Origin: Candidatus Thorarchaeota archaeon
GTDB lineage: Archaea; Asgardarchaeota; Thorarchaeia; Thorarchaeales; Thorarchaeaceae
NCBI GenBank assembly: GCA_016933575.1
Contig: JAFGAR010000151.1
Coordinates: forward strand, 1 to 64,000
Length of the DNA: 64,000 bases
Reading direction: 5' to 3'
The notes below the pieces were generated by a model. That model did not search any database and was not told where the DNA came from. It was given only the letters and a program-made list of their open reading frames with translations. The position numbers and the translations under genes were made by a program. Shown here one piece after another: positions 55,160 to 61,472 of this stretch (position 1 is its first letter; each line of letters starts with the position of its first letter).

Positions 55160-55298
55160 CCCCCTCTCCCCTTTCCTTCGTTTGGAACTGGAATCTGAAG
55201 GTACTATGGATGGCGTTCTCCAGCCATTAGACCTTACTCTGTATGTATACTGTCCACATCATCTACTGGTATTTCCTATGTAATACCTAAGTATTGGG
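55160..55298 (-). repeat. Duplicated intergenic element, copy 2
   Basis: Second copy of the element at 54090-54220, about 50-190 bp upstream of serpin-like 2. The core GGTATTTCCTATGTAATAC is at 55268-55286. Copy 1 and copy 2 are at similar distances from the starts of their downstream genes (about 64-194 and 50-188 bp), which argues for a regulatory function rather than chance. Confidence 0.6.
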
Positions 55299-55383
55299 GA
55301 CATAACGCTTAGCTTTATCTCATTTCCATACGTAGTAAAGGTTAGTTGTACCACATAATACGAATATATACGGGGAAAGCGAA

Positions 55384-55524
55384 ATGACCGAATCAACAAG
55401 ACCGACATCAACCCTCCAAAAGAACGCTGAAGTCTTACACACTCTCTACGGTCTTCTCGACAGCGACCGTGAACCAACAGATCAGGACGCTATGAGTCTT
55501 CGATATCTGTATGCGAGTTCCTGA
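55384..55524 (+). CDS. Possible 46-residue protein
   Basis: A small plus-strand ORF with ATG 55384 preceded by CGGGGAAAGCG and an AATATATA box at about 55363. The predicted protein (begins MTESTRPTSTLQKNAEVLH) is polar and has no recognised domain. It may be a genuine small protein or part of a non-coding transcript that also covers the hairpin downstream. Support is limited to start context and open frame. Confidence 0.35.
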   Translation: MTESTRPTSTLQKNAEVLHTLYGLLDSDREPTDQDAMSLRYLYASS

Positions 55525-55596
55525 CACTATTATGCTCCTCATTATCCAATGAGGTCAATTCGCTGTCTCCGTGCACCTCCCGGCATCAGAGACACA

Positions 55597-55629
55597 GTGG
55601 GGGCAGGCTCCCCTAGGCTTGTCCCCCAC
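55597..55629 (+). ncRNA. Strong GC-rich hairpin, possible structured RNA
   Basis: In an A+T-rich intergenic stretch, GTGGGGG-CAGGC (55597-55608) pairs with GCTTG-T-CCCCCAC (55617-55629). That gives about 12 base pairs with one bulged T and an 8-base loop (TCCCCTAG). It is followed by CACCATTTC rather than a T run, so it is not a simple terminator. It precedes the 37-codon ORF at 55656 by 26 bases and could be its leader structure. Confidence 0.4.
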
Positions 55630-55655
55630 ACCATTTCATCACAGAGTTGAAAGAT

Positions 55656-55769
55656 ATGTCAGTACGAAGAACCAAACTCCACAGATCTGCAGGGACAAGA
55701 ACCCTTCTCAGAAAGCACAAGATGCGTTTAGCCAAACTCAAATCTGAAACGCATGTCACTTCTGCTTAG
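55656..55769 (+). CDS. Possible 37-residue basic protein
   Basis: A small ORF encoding a strongly basic peptide (begins MSVRRTKLHRSAGTRTLL, with KHKMRLAKLK after). Such composition suits nucleic-acid binding. I see similarity to no specific ribosomal protein. The ATG at 55656 is preceded by AGTTGAAAG. It might be a real small protein linked to the hairpin upstream; confirmation would need expression or conservation. Confidence 0.4.
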   Translation: MSVRRTKLHRSAGTRTLLRKHKMRLAKLKSETHVTSA

Positions 55770-55887
55770 TTCAATTCTAAATCTAGATGCTTTGTCTTGA
55801 AGTCAAAAGATTGTATCAATAGAACACGTGTTCCAAATTATACTTCCAGTTATTATTTGATAAAGAATATGGCAATTACTCTAACTC

Positions 55888-56280
55888 TCATGTAGTCTTG
55901 AACAAAAAAATCAAGAGTGCTATCTCAATTGGAATGATAGGTATGAAATAGACTGTGATCCATGAGGATCCTCCAAGTGACCAATATATACTAACAATTA
56001 TTGAGAGAACAAGTCCAAAAATAGCAGCGACATAAGACATGAGTATTGCTTTACCTCTCTTCCTATACATCAACCAGAAGAGCACTAGTTGTATAATACC
56101 GATCCCATAGAGACCTGCCATAGCTGAAGCATATAATATCTCTCCCATGGTGAACAATGTTCGTGCAGTCCAGAGGAGGAGTGTTTGAAGTGGAAATAGA
56201 ATGTACAGACTTGAGATAAGTTGAATCCATAGTTCGAGACCAATCTGAGGTCCTATTGGCTCGGGTTCATCGATGACCAT
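55888..56280 (-). CDS. Four-helix membrane protein
   Basis: A 130-residue integral membrane protein with about four hydrophobic helices. It starts MVIDEPEPIGPQIGLELWI and includes LYGIGIIQLVLFWLMYRKRG and IIPIEIALLIFLFKTT. No family is recognised. It is the last of three minus-strand membrane protein genes, 27 bp after the 89-residue one, suggesting an operon. Confidence 0.6.
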   Translation of the reverse strand: MVIDEPEPIGPQIGLELWIQLISSLYILFPLQTLLLWTARTLFTMGEILYASAMAGLYGIGIIQLVLFWLMYRKRGKAILMSYVAAIFGLVLSIIVSIYWSLGGSSWITVYFIPIIPIEIALLIFLFKTT

Positions 56281-56307
56281 ATCACAACAATCCTAGAACT
56301 AGAAATC

Positions 56308-56577
56308 TTACGCTTCTTTATGATTCTCAGTTGCCTTTTCTATATCTGATGGTTCTTCGGAATAATCCGTGTATCTTGCATATTCATATTCTAACCTTGG
56401 ATGTATCCCCATAGCCATCATATAGGGGTGCTGTTTCTCTCTCCGTTCCAATATTCTTGAGTGAGCATCACCTATCTTCCCATTTCGATCCTTATCGAAT
56501 CTATCTGCCAATACGATTACTAGAACTATAAACAGCATGACTGTGAAGAATGGTACTATATTTGACAAGAAAAACAT
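56308..56577 (-). CDS. Small single-TM protein with EF-hand-like loop
   Basis: An 89-residue protein with an N-terminal transmembrane helix (VPFFTVMLFIVLVIVLA) followed by DRFDKDRNGKIGDAHSR, which resembles a dockerin/EF-hand calcium loop (DxDxNGxI). The tail is charged and ends in EKATENHKEA. The ATG start and two neighbours on the same strand suggest it is real. Calcium binding is only a guess. Confidence 0.55.
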   Translation of the reverse strand: MFFLSNIVPFFTVMLFIVLVIVLADRFDKDRNGKIGDAHSRILERREKQHPYMMAMGIHPRLEYEYARYTDYSEEPSDIEKATENHKEA

Positions 56578-56686
56578 ATCCTTTGTTATCTTTGTCAGTT
56601 CTTATATCATATTGAATGAATATAAACAAGAGTGACTAGGTATTCTCTCTTTTCATATTGATATTCCATTAGAGCTTACTTTGAAT

Positions 56687-57523
56687 TCAATACTCCCTAT
56701 CTACTTCTGTTTTGCCACTTGCGGGACTGCTTGTACCCATAGATGGCATCACATATACGAGCACAACAAGTACTATCAATGAGCACCAGATTGCAGCATG
56801 GCTAACACTCTGAAAACCTTGTAATGCCAAGTTTCCATAATGCGAGAACTGTGATATTACAGAACTTGGGGACTGAAATGATAAGATAAGTGAATAGAGC
56901 CCAAGAACTAGTAAGATAACATCAAGCACAAAGAAAAGAAGCCATCCAAACTTTTGCCGCAAAATGATCAAAACAGTTGAGAGAAACAGGATTACACTGA
57001 TAATCCAGATTGTGTTCATTAATCCTATACTAACAAGTGCTAGGCTAGTCACTCTTGGCATGATTCCTATCCCATACAGTATCAATAGAAATGACCCCAC
57101 TATTAGGTGTAGTATGACCACAACTACACATGTATCATTTTGATCCACCTGTTGTCTATGCAAAAGTTTCGCAGTCACTGAATCTGAACTTAGCAAACCA
57201 AGATTAGCTGTATTCAAGACAACAATCAGATAATTTACTAAGATAAGTCCAATATGTGTGATTAACAATAAAGGTATGACAATTGAACTCAATAGGGACA
57301 TCGCTGTGATGCCCCATGGTTTTTCTTTCCTAGCTACCCATAAGGCGAACACCTGAAATAGACCAATTAATGCCAGAGGAATTGCATAAGACAGTTCATC
57401 TGGTTGAGTGTAAGTTCGAATTCCTCCAATGGGGCTGAATAAAATTAGAAGAAACAAGCCAGACAAGAGGTAGAGTAATTCAAAGACTTCGACCCTCTTG
57501 TTACCACTCTCTGCTTGAGTCAA
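56687..57523 (-). CDS. Multi-pass membrane protein, unknown
   Basis: A 278-residue protein with seven or eight hydrophobic helices and short loops. It begins with a charged tail and ends KTEVDREY. No catalytic or transport motif is visible. It is the first of three minus-strand membrane protein genes (109 bp upstream of the 89-residue one). Similar stretches of leucine/isoleucine-rich helices occur in uncharacterised archaeal proteins; I do not assign a role. Confidence 0.55.
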   Translation of the reverse strand: MTQAESGNKRVEVFELLYLLSGLFLLILFSPIGGIRTYTQPDELSYAIPLALIGLFQVFALWVARKEKPWGITAMSLLSSIVIPLLLITHIGLILVNYLIVVLNTANLGLLSSDSVTAKLLHRQQVDQNDTCVVVVILHLIVGSFLLILYGIGIMPRVTSLALVSIGLMNTIWIISVILFLSTVLIILRQKFGWLLFFVLDVILLVLGLYSLILSFQSPSSVISQFSHYGNLALQGFQSVSHAAIWCSLIVLVVLVYVMPSMGTSSPASGKTEVDREY

Positions 57524-57660
57524 AACCAGTCTCCCTCAATCCTAACTTGGAAACAATCGAATCTCAAATGAAACTTCATCTCATCGCTTAATAAGCAATT
57601 CTAATGTTTTCAATTTCTAGTATCGAAAGAATGATATGATTATGGTGAGGCAACACATGT

Positions 57661-57933
57661 ATGGAGCTGAATGAGTCGAAGATAACTATCAAAGGAGTAG
57701 TTCTCTCCATAATGATTATTGCAATCCTCTTCACAATTGTGAGAGCACTGAATCCAGTGAATAGTGATCTTCTCCTCGATGATGTATATCTAACAGTTCT
57801 CTTTTCTCTCTTTGTTGCAGCGCTTGTCATATCCCTCTTTCTTCGAAGAGTTCAAGCGGATGTGGATATGGATGATGAATTGATCCCATTAGAGTATAAC
57901 TCTTCAATTCACTCTTGGCACAGATCAAGATGA
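57661..57933 (+). CDS. Small two-TM membrane protein
   Basis: A 90-residue protein with two hydrophobic helices (about 10-29: IKGVVLSIMIIAILFTIVRA, and about 45-62: LTVLFSLFVAALVISLFL) and a short acidic tail (ADVDMDDELIP). ATG 57661 has GGTGAGG ten bases upstream. Its 3' end overlaps the convergent alpha-toroid gene by 25 bp. No family recognised. Confidence 0.55.
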   Translation: MELNESKITIKGVVLSIMIIAILFTIVRALNPVNSDLLLDDVYLTVLFSLFVAALVISLFLRRVQADVDMDDELIPLEYNSSIHSWHRSR

Positions 57934-58994
57934 CCCCTGGTAAGTACAATGTTCTTCAAGACTTTCAGTACTCTGAGAGTGATCCACTTGCTTGGTCTCC
58001 ATTTTTGTTCGATGTTTTGATACATGGTCCCTGTGTATGTCTTCTCGACTGGCCACTCACCCGCGGGGAGTCTCTTGTTGAGAATTACTCTTAATGCATC
58101 ATCAATTCGAGCATCTGCACCATGGCCAAGTCTTGTGACAACCGAGATTCCTCTGAGAATATCATAGAAGAACTGAGGGAATGTTAGTAATAACCAATCT
58201 TTCTTAATAGGACTGAAGTCGTGATGGTCCGCTTGGTAAAGTCTGTGCATCAAAAGAAACTCTGCACCTTGTTCAAGTGCTTTCTTCATACTAGTAGTGA
58301 GTAGTCTCTTGGGAACTTCTGAGAATGCATCCAGTGGAGGTACTGTGCCCATGAAACACCCGTGATTGTCATTCTTGTGAGCCCCCCAGTATGGACACAA
58401 CCAGCCGCCATCTTTATTCTGAATCTCAACTAACCATTGCAATGCATTCTTCACAGCTGCGTGATCTTCATATCCCATCTGAATCAATGCAAGGCAAACA
58501 TTCCCTGTTAAGCATGAAAGCTGCATCTCTCTATTCTTAAGAGAACGCCAGTCCTCATAAGGCGGAATTGGGTCTTTCTTTTTCACACCTCTCTTACGTA
58601 CAAACTCGTATTCCTTTTGTTGACCTTCCATGGTTGAAAAACCACCCTCTGGCTGTTGGAAATTGAGTATTTTTTCAACTCCTCTTTCCACACTTTTGTT
58701 AGTGCGTTCTAGACCAAACATTGCTAGTAGCATAATCTGCCAGTAGGATGACTTGTACTTTGGTAAATATGGTTGATTTGGCAACTCCCAAGAACCATCA
58801 AGGTTCTGTCTATTCAGAATCTTTTGCGTGACTCGGTAGTTACAAAGATCTTCCTTAGTTTCGATGAGTTCCGAGTCGTTCTTTCTATATTCAAGGAGTT
58901 CTCTCATTGTAAAGAATCTAACAGGCGGATTGTCACTCTCCAAGAGCCAATCTATTGGAATTGAATCGATTACGGACATCCATTCACGAGTCAC
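57909..58994 (-). CDS. Cytoplasmic alpha-toroid (prenyltransferase-like) protein
   Basis: About 361 residues of alpha/alpha-toroid repeats of the prenyltransferase/squalene cyclase superfamily. Repeats include RQNLDGSWELPNQ, FQQPEGGFSTMEG and EIQNKDGGWLCPYWG (QNxDGGW), with helices such as ALIQMGYEDHAAVKNALQWL. No signal peptide and no DxDD or zinc-binding pattern of active enzymes is evident. I start at GTG 58994 (VTREWMSVIDSIPIDWLLE) with GGTGG seven bases upstream; the frame also opens at 59060, and ATG 58979 is another option. It differs from the secreted toroid protein at 23910 in being soluble. Role unknown. Confidence 0.7.
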   Translation of the reverse strand: MTREWMSVIDSIPIDWLLESDNPPVRFFTMRELLEYRKNDSELIETKEDLCNYRVTQKILNRQNLDGSWELPNQPYLPKYKSSYWQIMLLAMFGLERTNKSVERGVEKILNFQQPEGGFSTMEGQQKEYEFVRKRGVKKKDPIPPYEDWRSLKNREMQLSCLTGNVCLALIQMGYEDHAAVKNALQWLVEIQNKDGGWLCPYWGAHKNDNHGCFMGTVPPLDAFSEVPKRLLTTSMKKALEQGAEFLLMHRLYQADHHDFSPIKKDWLLLTFPQFFYDILRGISVVTRLGHGADARIDDALRVILNKRLPAGEWPVEKTYTGTMYQNIEQKWRPSKWITLRVLKVLKNIVLTRGHLDLCQE

Positions 58995-59063
58995 TTCAAA
59001 TCCACCGGTAATTGATATGCGGCATTGTATTATGAAAGCATCGTAGCTTCCTAGAAGCATTCT

Positions 59064-59282
59064 ATGAACAAGGATTTCATCGTTAGAGTTATATCCATAG
59101 ATTATGTTGATGCTTTAACCTACTTCCTAAAGGCGGGAACAGAACTCAGAGAAAGAAATGATAGAATAGTTATACCAACGGTTGCTTTTACAAGCTACTT
59201 TGGAGTAGAGGACACTTCTTTTCTGCAGAGCCATCCGCAATCAGTGAAGAGTAGGTTTCAAATAAAATATTCAGGAGTGTGA
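59064..59282 (+). CDS. Possible 72-residue protein upstream of MetRS
   Basis: A small ORF whose TGA overlaps the MetRS GTG start in the four-base pattern GTGA, typical of translational coupling. The protein (begins MNKDFIVRVISIDYVDALTY) matches no family I know. The ATG lacks a strong ribosome-binding site, and the region also carries a TATA-like AAATAAAATATT just before MetRS, so it may instead be promoter DNA. Confidence 0.35.
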   Translation: MNKDFIVRVISIDYVDALTYFLKAGTELRERNDRIVIPTVAFTSYFGVEDTSFLQSHPQSVKSRFQIKYSGV

Positions 59283-61333
59283 AAAAACTGAAGAATTATC
59301 CCACTAAAGATCCAGTGCTTGTAACATGCGGACTACCATACGCTAGTGGGCAGATGCACATTGGTCATCTTCGGACCTACATCCCCGCAGACGTTTTTGT
59401 AAGACTCCTGAAGAAAATGCGAGTGGACGTCACTTTCGTCTGTGGCTCGGACACTCATGGTACTCCCGTTTTGACAGCTGCAGAAGCTGCTGGCGTCAAT
59501 CCTAAAGAACTCTATACGAAATATAACCAACACTATCTCGATGTATTCCCACGATTGAATGTGGCCTTCGACAACTATGGCACCACAGACGATCCAGAGA
59601 ATATTGCCAGAACAATTCAGATAGTGAAAGAACTGCAGAAGAATGGCTACATCTATCCGAAAGAACTAGATTCTCCCTATTGCGATAATTGTGGTCGGTC
59701 TCTTCCGGATAGGTATGTTCGAGGCGAGTGCCCCCACTGTCATGCTGACGCTCGAGGCGATGAGTGCGACCAAGGCTGTGGTCGATACCTTGAGCCAGGT
59801 GAGATATTGAATCCCCGTTGTGCAATCTGTGGGTCTCCAACAAGAACCATAACACGAACGCATTACTACTTCAAACTCTCATCATTCGAGGGATTTCTAA
59901 AAGAGTATCTGCAAAACGTTGATGGTACTAAGATCGCTCGGAATTATGCCCTCGGTTGGGTGAATGAAGGACTCAAGGATTGGTGCATAACTCGGGACCT
60001 CGATTGGGGTATAAAATATCCCGGGGATGAAAGTCTAACACTCTATGTCTGGGTAGACGCTCCGATACACTATATGTCATCTACTGAAGAGTGGGCGAAA
60101 AAGATCAAGAAACCTGACGAGTGGAAGAAATTCTGGCTTCCCGGAAATGGTCGCCTTGTTCATTTCATTGGTCAGGATATTGTCTATCACCATTGTCTAT
60201 TCTGGCCTTCAATGTTGAAGGGTAGTAACTACAATCTACCATTTGCAATTGTTGCATCTGGCATGGTAAAAATCAGAAACCATAACTTTAGCCGCAGTAG
60301 AGGGTATGTCGTTTGGATTCTGGATGACTATCTCGATAAGGGTCTTGATCCTGATTATCTGCGATACTATATGGTATCCTTCACAGGGCAGACGAGAGAC
60401 CTCGATTTCAGCTTTACATCCTTTGCTGAGAAGACGAACACAGAGCTAGTCGGAACTCTTGGCAACTTTGTCTATCGTGCACTACACTTCACGAAGAAAC
60501 ACTTTGACTCCGTTCCAAAGGGAACACTTGATTCCTCACTAAAAGGCGAAGTGGAGAAAGCTATAGAGGTCATCACTGATGCTGTCAATGAATACGAGTT
60601 GAAGAAGTATACAGATGAGATTCTAAGGATTGCATCTGTTGGAAATGAGTATTTCCAGTCAAATCAACCATGGGCGTTAGTGAAGGAAGACAAGGCAAAG
60701 TGCGGCGAGGTTCTATTCAATGCTGTTGCACTTGTGAAAGCTTTGGCAATCTTTATCGAACCGGTAATGCCCGGGGTTGCTGAGACAATCTGGAAACAAC
60801 TAGGACAGAAAGGTCCCGACATTCACAAGGTATTTTTAGAAGAAGCTCTCGAGGCTCCAAAGGCAGGTACTAAGATTGTCAATCCAGAACCGGTGATTTC
60901 AAAGATCGATGATGACCTCCTTGAATCATTAAAGATCGTGATAGATAATCGTATCAAGGTCGCTGAGGCTGCACAAAAAGGTGAACCCGTTATGGAAGAA
61001 AAAGAAACGATATCCTTTGAAGATTTCAAGAAACTCGATCTACGAGCTGGAAAGATACTGAAGTGTGAAAAGGTACCTAAGAAAGACAAGTTACTAGAAC
61101 TTGAGGTGGACATCGGATCTGAGAAGCGAACCATCATCACAGGACTTGCTGACCAATACAAACCTGATGAGCTGCTCGGTATGACTGCACTCTTCCTCAC
61201 CAATCTTGAACCCAAGAAGATTGGTGGCATTGAGAGTCATGGTATGATCATTGCTATTGAGAAAGGCGATGAACCTGGTCGATGGCTTCCAGTGAGAGTT
61301 GATGGTGTCCCTCCTGGCAGCAAGGCTGCATAG
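59279..61333 (+). CDS. metG: Methionyl-tRNA synthetase with C-terminal tRNA-binding domain
   Basis: A 684-residue class I synthetase. The HIGH motif is in YASGQMHIGHLRTY. Zinc-binding cysteines are in CDNCGRSLPDRYVRGECPHC and CDQGCGRY with NPRCAICG. The KMSKS loop is NFSRSRG, with K replaced by N, M by F and the second K by R. The anticodon-binding helical domain (about 395-540) is followed by a fused Trbp111/EMAPII-like tRNA-binding domain (about 580-684: LDLRAGKILKCEKVP, ESHGMIIA). The start is GTG 59279, close to AGGAG. It charges initiator and elongator tRNA with methionine. Confidence 0.95.
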   Translation: MKKLKNYPTKDPVLVTCGLPYASGQMHIGHLRTYIPADVFVRLLKKMRVDVTFVCGSDTHGTPVLTAAEAAGVNPKELYTKYNQHYLDVFPRLNVAFDNYGTTDDPENIARTIQIVKELQKNGYIYPKELDSPYCDNCGRSLPDRYVRGECPHCHADARGDECDQGCGRYLEPGEILNPRCAICGSPTRTITRTHYYFKLSSFEGFLKEYLQNVDGTKIARNYALGWVNEGLKDWCITRDLDWGIKYPGDESLTLYVWVDAPIHYMSSTEEWAKKIKKPDEWKKFWLPGNGRLVHFIGQDIVYHHCLFWPSMLKGSNYNLPFAIVASGMVKIRNHNFSRSRGYVVWILDDYLDKGLDPDYLRYYMVSFTGQTRDLDFSFTSFAEKTNTELVGTLGNFVYRALHFTKKHFDSVPKGTLDSSLKGEVEKAIEVITDAVNEYELKKYTDEILRIASVGNEYFQSNQPWALVKEDKAKCGEVLFNAVALVKALAIFIEPVMPGVAETIWKQLGQKGPDIHKVFLEEALEAPKAGTKIVNPEPVISKIDDDLLESLKIVIDNRIKVAEAAQKGEPVMEEKETISFEDFKKLDLRAGKILKCEKVPKKDKLLELEVDIGSEKRTIITGLADQYKPDELLGMTALFLTNLEPKKIGGIESHGMIIAIEKGDEPGRWLPVRVDGVPPGSKAA

Positions 61334-61343
61334 TTGAAGAGTA

Positions 61344-61375
61344 GGGGCGGACCCCCCGCCCTGTTCCCTTATTTT
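61344..61375 (+). terminator. Terminator after MetRS
   Basis: GGGCGG and CCGCCC form a GC stem with an ACCCC loop at 61345-61361, eleven bases after the MetRS stop, then CTGTTCCCTTATTTT. The strong stem and the T-rich tail fit a terminator. The large secreted protein begins about 100 bp later. Confidence 0.6.
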
Positions 61376-61472
61376 AGTCCTGATTGAGTTGTGAGGAGTA
61401 TTTGAAATAATATCTTATGAATGATAAAGAGATATATGCCTAGAATTTCGCAGTATCTTGAGGTGGAGACAC

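Noticed and set aside
55597..55629. Hairpin as intrinsic terminator
   Set aside because: No T run follows, and no annotated gene ends just upstream except the weak 46-codon ORF.
61344..61375. Structured riboswitch before the protein at 61473
   Set aside because: The hairpin lies directly after the MetRS stop and is followed by T-rich sequence, which fits a terminator better.
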